Positions 48,956-60,027 of a DNA stretch of 64,000 nt are shown piece after piece. The position numbers and the translations under genes are program-made. Under the pieces are notes generated by a model. That model was not told the origin of the DNA. It saw only the letters and a list, made by a program, of their open reading frames with translations, and ran no database searches. Position 1 is the first letter of the stretch, and every line of letters starts with the position of its first letter. The DNA lies in assembly GCA_023053685.1 (NCBI GenBank), contig JALIGW010000005.1, positions 22,466,501 to 22,530,500 on the forward strand, in the 5' to 3' direction. This stretch comes from Diadophis punctatus similis. Taxonomy: Eukaryota; Chordata; Lepidosauria; Squamata; Dipsadidae.

Positions 48956-49881
48956 CTGTAATTTAAGAGAAAAGTTTTGAAGTAAAATGCTTATAAACTA
49001 ATAGACTTATCCTAACCCAAAATTTGTACAATAGCCTAGTAGCAAATGTACTAACATCACAGAGGCAACACAACCACCCAAAATTGGTGAAAAAACACTT
49101 GTGCATCCAGTTTAATTAATGTTCTTTATGTTTTGTCATGAGCTTTTGTGTTCATATAGAAGACACAAGTGAATTATCTCTCCCCTCATTTCAACATGGA
49201 AATAAACAGTCTATACTGCAAACAATTATTTCATCCTCTAGTATTCTGTAGACAGCTATTTATTGAGGATAAAATTGTAGAGAGCTGTTGCTTAGAAAAT
49301 GAACGTGATAAAATCCCCAACTGGTGCAAATATTAGTTTCAGAAGATGGAGGGAAAGAGTTTAATTTCCTCTCTTTTCCTATTCTGACTCCTTTAATTAT
49401 TTCTCTCTCCCATCCAGTTGATACAAGCTGTATATTATGTGCAAAGAAGCATTTAATATTATTTGTAATTTAGCCTCAATAAAGTGTTTATAATCTTTGT
49501 TTGCCAATAATGTAATGCATACAGGGAGCCTAGCTCAATGGAGCCATTTTAGTTTTTGAGTTAAGTATTTTAAAGCATAAATTAGTTAAACAAAATGGGA
49601 AAAAAACTAGTATTAATGAAAATCATTCATGCAGGAATTAATTTTTCATGACTAGAATCTTTACATTACTGCAATCACTTTTTAAAAAACTAAACACTAA
49701 ATGTTTCATATTTTTGTTCATCTTGCATTTGACGACAAGAAATTCCATAACACAAGAAACTAAGTGTCACGCATTCCAACAAACTGTTAAGATTTACAGA
49801 AAGCGTTTTATGCTCTCTCTTACATATTATACAAGCATATTTAAAAGACATTAAGGAAAGTGCATAACATGTTCAAATTAC
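48956..49881 (-). other. DOCK1 intron E5-E6
   Basis: 926 bp of AT-rich sequence without a recognised element. Confidence 0.85.
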
Positions 49882-49966
49882 CGCAAATTCATTGTCTGGA
49901 TTTTTCTCTCCTTTTCGAATGGGTCTTGAATACTCAAACCGCTGAACCTCATTTACCCTATAGAAA
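49882..49966 (-). CDS. DOCK1: DOCK1 exon E5 (DHR-2)
   Basis: 85 nt; the first base completes a Ser codon, followed by 28 codons FYRVNEVQRFEYSRPIRKGE and KNPDNEFA, phase 0 at the end. The acceptor is tctttctag and the donor gtaatt. This is the VNEVQRFEYSRP segment of DHR-2. Confidence 0.96.
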
Positions 49967-50168
49967 CTAGAAAGAGAAAAACATACAATTGCATTTATAT
50001 TCTCATATGGCCACAATACCTAAGATAACAATAAGACTTTCAGTATTAAGCATTATAGGGAAGTGATATTTTTATAGGGCTAATATATGTATCCTAGTAG
50101 CCTAAAATTAGGATTTTCAAACTGCAATATCACAACCTCTAAAATGATAAATGGAATTGGGTCGTCCC

Positions 50169-50498
50169 CAGAGGTGGGTTTCAGTAGGTTCTGACCAGTT
50201 CTGGAGAATCTGTAACAGAAATTTTGAGTAGTTCGGAGAACCGGTAGCAGAAATTTTGAGTAGTTCGGAGAACCGGTAAATACCACCTCTGACTGGCCCC
50301 GCTCCCATCTATTCTCTGCCTCCCGAGTCCCACCTGATCAGGAGGAAATGGGCATTTTGCAGTAACCTTCTCCTAGAGTGGGGAGGGAATGGAGATTTTG
50401 CAGTATCCTTCCCCTGCCACACCCACCAAGTCACACCATGCCCACCAAGCCATGCCCACAGAATCGCCACTAAATTTTTTTTTTGAAACCCACCACTG
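50169..50498. mobile_element. hAT MITE, relative of the 25071 copy
   Basis: 330 bp from cagaggtgggtttcagtagg to ttgaaacccaccactg with flanks gtcgtccc/gtcatccc (7 of 8). aaattttgagtagttcggag is tandemly doubled. It shares the ccaccaagccat interior with 25071-25445. Confidence 0.9.
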
Positions 50499-51338
50499 GT
50501 CATCCCAACGTCCCGCCAAAAATTTGAGTGTCAGGTTCTGACAAGGAATAAATATGTTGCTTATTTTTCATAATTAAATTTTAATCTATGTACAGCAAAG
50601 TTTTCTGGCTCTGCAGTATCACAACTACCCAATACTGCAGGCTTGTGCAGGCAAAGTAAAAAGCAAAACCTGGAGTCAGGTTTTTCTCATAAAGATATAT
50701 TAAGAGATAGTGATCAGTCTAGGGCCACTATTGCAGGTAATGGTTGAATGGAAATTCTGCATTAGGACTCTCTCAACTGAGACCTGAGAGAGAGGATTCT
50801 TTTTCTCAGTCTGGGAAAGAGTATGGCAGATTGAAAAATACTATAAATTCAAAACATACACTCATTATTCTATTATATGGAAAACTGAGAAGTAGCTCAT
50901 ATGTTCATCCTTAAAAAGGTTTTTTTCTCCCCCAAGAGAATGAAAATGAACTCCCTATAAATTGGGTTCTAAAAGCATTCAGTTGTTGAGATTTCTGTAA
51001 TCAAATCCCTTTTCTCTTTTAATAAATCTGGTTAGAGAAGCTTTTTCAAGAGTCTTTTTTTTGGGGGCGGTGCACTAGGCTGTCAAGAGTTTAATGCTAT
51101 TGACACTATCAGTATTCACTACAAATTATTTGGCAAATTGTGTCATGACATCTGTGGCCTATATGTAATTTGAATCAACTTGGTGATGACATTATGACAC
51201 ATGACATGACTTCACCCCTTTGCTCTTTTTGAGAATGCCTATGGCTATATTAGTTTTTCAAATAAATAACAATGCTTTCAAACATAGTTTTCAGAATATG
51301 AAGATATGTTCTTTTAGTGGTATACCAAGGCCTTAGAT

Positions 51339-52118
51339 CAGGGGTGTCAAACTCACGTCGTCATGGCAGTGTCACGTGATATGCCCGGACTTTTTTCCCC
51401 TTCGCTAAACTGGGTGTGGGCGTGGCCAGTGGGTGATGCACAGAGGCGGATTCCTAATTTTTTTACTACCACTCTGTGGGCGTGGTTTATTTTGTGGGTG
51501 TGGCTTGCCAGCCATGTGACTGGGTGGGCGTGGGCCTCAGGAGCTTGGCAGCGGCCGGAGAAGCAAGGGGGCATTGCCCACCTGCAACACAGCCCCCCGC
51601 AGCGGGAGCAGCAAGACCGCAGCAGCGGTTCTTCTAGGAGGCTCCATCTGGCCTGAATGCTTCTCCCCATTCGATGATCCTAGGCTCCTGCCGCCCGTTT
51701 CCCCTCCCCTCAGCAGCTCGAGAAGCCTCGAACGTGTGAAAATGCCTGGGATCATCACCGCGCATTCGTGGCTTCTCGGTCTGCTGAAGGAAGGGGAATG
51801 GAGATAGCTCCTGCCGCCTGTTCTTTCAGCGTCTCATGCACTCCCTCAGCCATCCTCCCCTGCTTGGACTCACTGTGGGGTAGGAAGGCAGCACATGTGC
51901 AGCGCCGGAAGCTCTGCTTCTGGGCATGCGCAGAAGAAATTTTTTTTTAAATAAAAAAAAAAATTAAAAATGGCGGCACTCAGGCACCAGCAACCGACCA
52001 CACCAGTACTGTGACGTCACCAGCAGGCCGCTACCGGTGCTATAGAGTGGACCGCACTGGTAGGAACCCACCACTGGGTGACGCATCTGACCCGCGAACC
52101 GGGAGTTTGACAGCCCTG
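51339..52118. mobile_element. hAT element (gtgtcaaactc family), outer
   Basis: caggggtgtcaaactcacg at the left, gggagtttgacagccctg at the right, flanks ccttagat/ccttaaat (7 of 8). Most of its length is the inner element below. Confidence 0.88.
51440..52076. mobile_element. hAT MITE nested in the outer hAT element
   Basis: cagaggcggattcctaattt to taggaacccaccactg, flanked by ggtgatgc/ggtgacgc with one extra base on the left. CpG-rich, with internal ggggaatggagat and gcatgcgcagaag. Open frames on both strands are compositional. Confidence 0.8.
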
Positions 52119-52633
52119 CCTTAAATAGTAGTGCCATGATAACTTCTCATTTTGGTTACTAGTGGTATATCATATTTAGATCACATTCATTATTTTATGG
52201 GAAACTGTCTAGAAGGAATTATAAGGAGGCATAGGTCATTTTGAGTTGCAAAAATCCCTTATTTCGGTTAAGAAATAAGAAAACAAAACCTGAATGAAAG
52301 TACTGATCTATCAGGCCTTGTGCATGCATGTAGAAGACAGGTAAAACAGAAATTGCGCTAACAAAAAGCCAGGCACAAATTACTTTTTATCAATATTGAA
52401 AAAATAAATGAAAATAGAGAATGAGGGACAGAGCAGCATGAAATCAAAATTATTATTTTTTTCCTGAGATAAATGGAAAAAAGATAATCTCTTGCTGCAC
52501 CTTAAACTGTCTCTTTCTTTTTGTGTTGATGAATTTAGATGCAGTTCTTCAGGCCATTTAGCAGGTAATACATTTAACCAAGTGCAGTCTACGAAAGCTA
52601 TTCAGAGTAATTGCTCATTTCGAATGTCTGTAC

Positions 52634-52712
52634 CTTAAAATTTGCTCTGATACAGGCTTGTGAAATTTTGATGGTAAGTCCAGTTTTGGCTTTACTGTAA
52701 AGCACTGGATAT
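52634..52712 (-). CDS. DOCK1: DOCK1 exon E4 (DHR-2)
   Basis: 79 nt. It begins with two bases completing a Tyr codon, then encodes IQCFTVKPKLDLPSKFHKPV and SEQIL, ending with AG of a Ser codon. The acceptor is tactacag and the donor gtacag. It is too short to stand out as an open frame and was found by looking for the missing segment between E3 and E5. It carries replacements relative to the usual DLPPKFHRPVSEQIVS, which look like lineage substitutions. Confidence 0.94.
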
Positions 52713-52778
52713 CTGTAGTACATGTTAAGAATTACAGTGATGTCTAATTAAAGTTATGCAACTAGAATACCTAACTTA

Positions 52779-52845
<67 letters not shown>

Positions 52846-53155
52846 GAGTAAAGGTAAAAAATAATTCACTCAAGTTGTGCTCAACTCTTTATGATTCCTT
52901 TGACCACCATATGGAAAGGAAGTAGTCTGCCGGCCACTGTTTTTCCCCCCAATTTCCATTCTAATCTATAGTTCTGAGATTTCTTCTTGATGCATCACTC
53001 AAGTATGATCCAAACCCAAACCTCTTTAGCTTTCTTCATGATCAGCCAAGTTTGGCTAAATCTCACATTATTCAAGAGAATGTAGGTAAGGCAAGAACCC
53101 CATAAGTTGTTGAGATTCTTATTACATCAAGGCCATCAAAACTTTTAAAGGATAC
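52713..53155 (-). other. DOCK1 intron E3-E4
   Basis: 443 bp, containing a long CA microsatellite and otherwise nothing recognised. Confidence 0.85.
52777..52841. repeat. (CA)n microsatellite
   Basis: About 32 uninterrupted CA units. Confidence 0.98.
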
Positions 53156-53297
53156 ATTGCCCATGAGAATTTTTAATATCTTCACCAGGAGGTGATGTAG
53201 TCTTCATTTTTTCTGCATTAGGAAACTGTGTTAATAATCTTGCTTCAAAATCTTCACGGCGTTCATATTCTTTTCCTCGATAAATAAAAGCTTTGCT
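53156..53297 (-). CDS. DOCK1: DOCK1 exon E3 (DHR-2)
   Basis: 142 nt, phase 0 start, ending with one base of a split Tyr codon completed by E4. It encodes [20 protein letters not shown], then [20 protein letters not shown] and IKNSHGQ. The acceptor is gtttatag. The donor gtatcc is weak, but it is the only position that keeps the frame into E4. Confidence 0.95.
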
Positions 53298-54230
53298 CTA
53301 TAAACAGATATAATATATTTTAACTTTTGACAGGTTCCACTTAAATATACAAATGCACACAATTTTTGGTTGAGAATATCTTTGATTGCTTCTACACTGT
53401 GAAAGTAAAAGAAAAGAAAATTCTACACAAACCAATAGTTTTTTTAAGTGATCCTGAAACAAGAATATGCTTCTACTTCCACATATTTACTTAACAGTCA
53501 CCAATTTTTTATTCTGATACATGTTTTTTAATTAAATGAGTATAATAAACTTAATAAATTAAGTTTATTTGTATTTCCATTTAGCACATAAGAATTTCTG
53601 CTATTATATTTCTACTTTAAAAGAAAGAAATAATGCACTTGAACATGTGAAAATTGCTCTGTTTCATTTCTTAGGATAGCACTGTTATTTTACATTCTAC
53701 GCCTATTCAAATTCAAATATTTTGAATAGCTTTGCTACCTCCCAAGTGATTCTTCGTGGTTTTCCACAAGGCTGCATTTAGTTATTCAACGTTATTAGCA
53801 TTTATCTCTATAACTGTGAAGCCTGCAAGGAAATATGAGTCATTTTCTAGCAATATTTTTTAGTAAAATACAGGTGGACTTCATGATTCACTTGGCTTTT
53901 CATCCAGAGTTCAACCATGAGAAATAAAACATTGGTGAATGACTTACTCAGCCTATAGAAACTGGGGTGGGAGCACAGAGTTAAATTCTAGAGCACCAGA
54001 AAATGTCTGAAAATGTATCAAAATATTAGACAAAATTCAAGAAAAAAACCAAAACGAGTATTCATTATTGTACCATGACCATCCACTGTATCTTCCACTC
54101 TATTTTATTCTCAATAAAATGGATTTATGAACATTTGGAATATTGTCTTTCATTCAAAGGGTATAGAATACATAATGTGTTTTTCTGGCATGCAGCAGAA
54201 TCAAAGTAGAGAAGATTTTTTTTTACTTAC
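53298..54230 (-). other. DOCK1 intron E2-E3
   Basis: 933 bp of AT-rich sequence with nothing recognised. Confidence 0.85.
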
Positions 54231-54335
54231 CCGTAAAAATGTTGGAAATCCTTGTCCATAATAACCAACTGCAAAGTAATCTGGTTTAGGTCTTATTACT
54301 TTCACAATATTTTCATAGAACTGTGCTTGTTTTTT
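54231..54335 (-). CDS. DOCK1: DOCK1 exon E2 (DHR-2)
   Basis: 35 codons, phase 0 to 0, with acceptor ttaacacag and consensus donor gtaagt. It encodes [20 protein letters not shown] followed by [15 protein letters not shown]. The [17 protein letters not shown] stretch is one of the most conserved parts of DHR-2 in the DOCK-A/B subfamilies. Confidence 0.97.
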
Positions 54336-55329
54336 CTGTGTTAAGAAAACATAATTTTTAGAACATTCTTTTTCTGGAGATTGTATTTTCTTTTTCTTCA
54401 TAAACCTTCCCAATCACAGCTACTTACAAATAAGAAACATTTAATGCATTTCACCCTAGTTCTATAGGATGCTAGGTTAGCAAGGTAAGTTACTTTGTGT
54501 GCAAAATCTAACTGCTAAATGGAAAAGAGAAGACCAATTTCTCTTAATTTGTTTTATTTATGGATTGTACTGAAAGTTTTTTTGCAAATGTATCAGCTAG
54601 TAGTCAAGGGAAAAATCTGATGGTCAAATACAGAGAATTACTTGCAGTTTTTATAGCTGAATCAGATGGAACAAATATACAATGGTATCTTTCCAAACGG
54701 GGCAGACTTTTAATGAGAAGATAAATGAAACTACTATTGGAAGTACTTCTTCCACCTCAGTATACTACTGTATGCTTTTGATTGAACCAAGAAAGAGTAA
54801 CCATGTAATGCTCAACTCTTAATAATTTAATGCTCTACTCTGGCACCACTACTAAGAATAGTGCCCCTTAGTCATAATGCTGCTTTTCTTTTCTAATGTA
54901 TCTTTTCTAATATCCAGTACTATGTTCAAGAATATTCTTCCCTTATACCCAATTCTTAGATGTGAAACATGTCTGCTTCCTCTGCAATAAGACTGAAGCT
55001 ACAAGAATTGATTGGAAAGTTCTGCATCAAGGGGCCCGAAAGCATTATGTTTATACATTTCTTATTTATGGTACAGTTAATCCAGCATCTGATACTGTTT
55101 TACCACTTCATAGGTTGCTTTTCGATAGTTCGTTCTGCTGTAAGATGTTGACTGCCTTGATCCCAGGGGATTCTAGAGAGTATTTTATACACATGCATAT
55201 GTATGGGCAACTGTCATTGTATAAACAATGGGATGAATTAGAAACTTTTAATTTAAACTCACTGACATCAAATTTATATCCCCTCCTCCTCCTCCTTCTT
55301 TTGGTGAAGAGAGCAGTGTATGGGTATAG

Positions 55330-55372
<43 letters not shown>

Positions 55373-55909
55373 GTCCTTACTAGTCAAGCCCAACATGTTT
55401 AATGATATAGGATTTGGGGATTTTATATTTTGAATAAAAATAGATCTTTACTTTTCATCAGACATAACTTTGGGGTAGCCAAGATGTTTTGCATCTTTAG
55501 ACTATAATTATGTTAGGTATAATTTTCTGGTTCTAGTTTTCTGCTTGATTCAATTCAGATACAGTATCATAATATTTTTTTACACCAACTTATATTTTGC
55601 ACTATATAGAAATACTATAAGAGAAGAGGAGGTACTTGAATGTATATCACCATTTATTATACACAAAGAACAAGAGAGACCATAATTACATACCATTTGA
55701 AAATATATGCAAAGAAATTTGCTAAAACTTTCTGTGCTTTGTTAAAAAGGCATATTTCTAATTCAAAGTTACTTTTTAATATGTTGTGAAATATGCTCTG
55801 ATCAGATATCAGCATAGTCCTATGTGAATTTGCTTTGTAATTAATACTGAGATACTTATGTTAAGTATCGTGATTAGAGTCATTTACAGTGAGTTAAAGA
55901 CAAACCTAC
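54336..55909 (-). other. DOCK1 intron E1-E2
   Basis: 1.57 kb; apart from a (GT)n run at 55336-55370 I see no repeat or gene. The plus-strand open frame at 54962-55402 has no recognisable domain and runs through the GT array, so it is treated as chance. Confidence 0.8.
55336..55370. repeat. (GT)n microsatellite
   Basis: About 17 GT units. Confidence 0.97.
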
Positions 55910-55999
55910 CAGTACTTCACTAAGTTGTTCATAATCAAACATTTCATTTTCATATTGTTCTGCAAGCTCTTTGCCCAAGACAATGGCTTCTTCCCACAT
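55910..55999 (-). CDS. DOCK1: DOCK1 exon E1 (DHR-2 lobe A segment)
   Basis: 30 codons, phase 0 at both ends, from [15 protein letters not shown] to [10 protein letters not shown]. The acceptor is tttttcacag and the donor is gtaggt. This is the helical WEEAI/ELAEQYE segment in the first lobe of the DHR-2 exchange domain. It is the most upstream exon in the window. The preceding exon, expected to end in a sequence like the family's HYFDKGK, was not found up to 64000. Confidence 0.95.
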
Positions 56000-56586
56000 C
56001 TGTGAAAAATATAATTACAATTTAATTAACTTTTAAAACATCTTTTAAAATTTTCAGTATTTAATATTAATATTTATTCAACAACAGCAATAACAATTTC
56101 AATTTTATCTCTGCTTACTGACAGATTCTACGTAGTTAGCCATTCAAGGTGGCTAATCAGAAAGATAAATATAAAGAGTTAAGTAATATAAAGACACTTA
56201 AATAATGTAAGTATTAACCAATTCAGATGAAACTGCCCTGACTAGAGAGAAACATTCTGATTAATTTAATAAAAGTAGAAGAAGTATGGAGTTCAGCTAT
56301 CCTACATTACATTTCACAGTGTGGAAGAAATATAGAAGGTGACCTTTTTACAAAAACCTATGACTACATTGATGTAATTGTAAGCGGGCGTATAAATCTT
56401 ACAAAGTGCCATTATAACCTAGTGTTGCGGAGATTAGGAAAAATGTATTCCTACAAAGCAACAAGAATTACTGAAGGCTATTGACAGAAAAACAACAACA
56501 ACAGATTTATGGGCATGGAAACCACAAGTTGCCAAAATAGGAGAAAACTGTGAAAAGCCTGGAGAAATGACAGGATATATGTGCAC

Positions 56587-56587
<1 letters not shown>

Positions 56588-56637
<50 letters not shown>
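56588..56637. repeat. (CA)n microsatellite
   Basis: About 25 CA units, giving meaningless Val-Cys frames on the minus strand. Confidence 0.98.
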
Positions 56638-56638
<1 letters not shown>

Positions 56639-57579
56639 ATATAAGGTCATTATATGATATTATAAGACTAATTTCTACTATCTGATGAAGACTCCATAAC
56701 AACCAATATGCTCACCCCAGAGTAGTTGTTGAGAATACAATCTGACTATCACAAATGACTCTGGTAACTGAAATCTATTTTTTAAAAGTCAATAATGTCC
56801 CATCTCAGCTGTTCCTAAAGTTTCTTGCTTTGGGGAAAAAAATCTCAACATCATTTATGATATGACAAATTTTCAGAAGAATGAGCTACCCTAAGAGAGA
56901 TATTCAGTAAATAACAGCATTTTCCCATCTAAGTTTTAAATACGTGAAAGCAAAAGTTATCTTAAAAAGGCACAAGTGAATAAAGCTGAAGATTCTTTAA
57001 AAACGACTCCTTTGAACAAGGAAATTGCAACTTTTAAAAATGAAAGTATAGATCTTGAGATTGGCCAGGGGAACAGAATTTTGGTACTGAATCAGATTCT
57101 AAAAGAAAACCTCTCTTTTTAATGTTAACCATTTAAAATTCAATTGAAGCAGCTATATACATTTTTTGTTTTCTTTTGTTTTTGTCTTCAAGTCAGTCTT
57201 CACTCCTGGTGACTGTCTAGCCAAGTCCCTGTAATTTTCTTTGCAAAATTTTTCAAAAGTAGTGCAATTGTCTCCTTCCTAGGCTGAGAAGAACTGTCTG
57301 CACTAAAGTCACCCAGCTGTCTTTGTGCCTAACATGGTGTCTATAACCCATGGTGTCATGCGTCCTAACGTGTCTTTATCCATAAAAAGAATATATGAAC
57401 CTTGTATCGGTATTGACATTTCACCCTCAACAGTACTGAATATCCAGGGAAGGGGGTAATACATCTATATGCCACAACAAACTGGATTACGGTAGGTGTT
57501 TATCTTAGTGAAAATATGATCTAGTGATGGGAAAACTCATACCACAGTTTAGTATGAACTAGTACTATGTACAGTATGT

Positions 57580-58050
57580 GAGAGTCAGCTTGGTCTAGTG
57601 CAGTGATTCTCAACCTTCCTAATGCCGCGACCTGCGATCCGCTCTCGCACCCCCACTGCGCCTCACCCTGCCGCCGCCATTTGGGTTCTTTTACCCTCTG
57701 CGCATGTGCAAAGCGTTCTGCGCCTGCGCAGAGGGTAAAAGAACCCAAATGGCGGCTTCCAGGTGAAGTCTCCTGATTCCTGTGAAAGGGTCATTCGACC
57801 CCCAAAGGGGTTGCGACCCCCAGGTTGAGAACCGCTGGTCTAGTGGTTAAGACACGAGGTTACAAATCAGGAGACTGTGAATAGTCTTGTCTTAGACATG
57901 AAGGCTTTGGGCCAGTCACTCTCTCTCAGCCCGGTTGACTTCACAGGGTTGCTGTTGTGGGGAAAATAAGAGGTGGAAAGATTAGATATGTTCACCACCT
58001 TGAGTTATTTATAAAAACAAAGGTGGGATATAAACCAATAAAAAATAAAG
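57580..58050 (+). mobile_element. tRNA-derived SINE split by a hAT element
   Basis: agagtcagcttggtctagtg and, after the insertion, gttaagacacgaggttacaa, cagtcactctctctcagccc, gttgctgttgtggggaaaat and ttgagttatttataaaaac form one SINE with a tRNA-like head. Confidence 0.8.
57601..57837. mobile_element. SPIN-like hAT MITE with exact 8-bp duplication
   Basis: 237 bp from cagtgattctcaaccttcct to caggttgagaaccgctg, with exact flanks gtctagtg. The right part cattcgacccccaaagggg then ttgcgacccccaggttgaga resembles the ends of SPIN-type hAT transposons. The middle (57673-57756) is an 84-bp inverted repeat starting gccgccatttgggttctttt. Confidence 0.88.
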
Positions 58051-60027
58051 CTCACATCATTTCAATTATGCATTCAGGATTTCTATTCTGCCTTTCACTA
58101 CAAGACAATCAAATCGATAAGCAAATAGCATTTTGTTAACTAATAGCGCCTGCAGTCAAAGCAGAGAAACTAAGTAGAAAAGGAAAACTTAAAAGGAATA
58201 TTTGAAAAGGTTCATTTGAGTCAGTATGAAGGGAAATCCGTGAGGAAGAGCAACTGTATTAATGAAAAAAATGGGATGGTAGACACCAAAAACTTGGAAA
58301 ATACCTGAAATAAGGGAAGCGTTAGCAAAACTTGTGAAGAAACTATTACAATTTGCACATTTTACTGGCAAAGCATTGGGTTACTTACATGTATCCCTAA
58401 TTAAAGTAGAAGAGCTACATAATTTATTCTGAAAAGATCAGACATCAATGAAATTATTTTTTAAAATGGCAGGAAATCAGAAGAATATATTAAAAATCCA
58501 ACATTCATTCTGCTATGTTATTTCTTTGGTTTAAAGTTTACTTTTATCAAATTTAAATGCAAGTTGGTACCTCCATGGTTTCCTTTAAAAGTACATGCAG
58601 ATCCTACTGACAAGAGTGGGGAAAGAGTGGCTAATTCAGTATTTTAGGTGGTTCCCTGCTGAGACCTAGATGAAAATTACTTTTTTAAAACTATGAGTCG
58701 CATTGGTGAAGTCCTCTGCACCTGGGTTAAAGGAATTGCTTTTCTCTCTCATGACTTAATGTAAATAACAGTGGTCTACAAGTAACATTAAATGGATTCT
58801 CAAGAATATTTTATTTTTATTTTAGTTTTCTTCATAGCTTCTTTAGTCTGTCTCCCCCCTTTTTTTCCATTTCCTTTTCTCCTGTATTTATTTTTTTACC
58901 ATCCTTTCTTTTATTTGCAGCAGACCCACCTTGAAAAGTGGCCATTTTAGCTTATGTTTCATATAAATCAGTTTCACAGGCATAAAGAAAAATAAATATC
59001 TAGTATTTTATTCCAAAATTGTTTATCTAGTCATTAGAAGTAATAATGTTAAAATGGATAGACAAATTGCTCTTCTGCAGTATACTTGTAATCATCAGTA
59101 AAGTACAAGATGTACTTCAGTTGATAATTAGAGAATATCTCAGTGGCTTCCTAATCAAACAGGAGTGAAATATGGAATGATGAGCACTCTCGGGGCATCA
59201 GTTTTCTAAATATAGGTCTATTTTATCTTTCTCTTATTATCAGTATTTAGATGAAAGATTCCCAAAGGTGCTACCCAAACGTGTATATTTCAGTAGTTGA
59301 ATTTCCTTGATCACTGTACTGATGACAACCTTAGGAAACTAGTGCTGTGTTTTCATTTTTTCATTCCCTACTGAGAAGCTGAGATACTTTCTCATCTTAT
59401 TTATTTCTGTCCTCTACTGAAAAGATATTCAGAAGTTTCCTTCACTTATTTCTTATAAACGGACATAAATGCTTTGTGGGGTATCATTTAGATCTTTACA
59501 CAAACTTACACTGAAATTTTCTTTAGCTTTACGTGCATGAACTGTGGGAACAATGCATTTGAAATGCTTCAAAGAAAATGTTTTCATAACTCTGAAACTA
59601 GCATTGCCAATTTGAATCTTATTATGAACTGTTTTTTTTATCAAGTATATATAAAAAACTTTATAGCACTAATAATAGCCTCCTGTCTTTTCTTGGATTT
59701 ATTTCTTTTGCTTATTTCCTATATATTTGCAGTATGTACAGCCCTAATATATGTAGTTATCATTTGAAAGATAGATAAGGTTCCTTGAGAAAAAGTGAAG
59801 CACTCAAGTGATAATGTTAAATGAAACTTAATTTCATTAAGCACATTTACAGTCAAATGTCACATGTAATCCGGTTACTGAATTAATCTGTTTCCTGATT
59901 TATACTGACTCACAAGCTAACCCAAAGGATCAGGTTTGCAGATCACAGGAAGTCACACAAACACACACAAAAACCAACTAAAGTTAAAATTAACAAAGGT
60001 CACATGCTATGAAAATATAGAGAATAA

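Larger units (their letters stand above)
49967..52633 (-). other. DOCK1 intron E4-E5
   Basis: 2.7 kb with a MITE at 50169 and a nested hAT pair at 51339; 50510-51330 and 52130-52633 show nothing recognised. Confidence 0.85.

Noticed and set aside
54962..55402. 146-codon plus-strand open frame in the E1-E2 intron
   Set aside because: No domain or signal was recognised, it lies antisense in an intron and ends in a GT microsatellite.
59453..59644. Possible further DOCK1 exon on the minus strand
   Set aside because: The translation does not match the expected upstream DHR-2 sequence and has no suitable splice borders.
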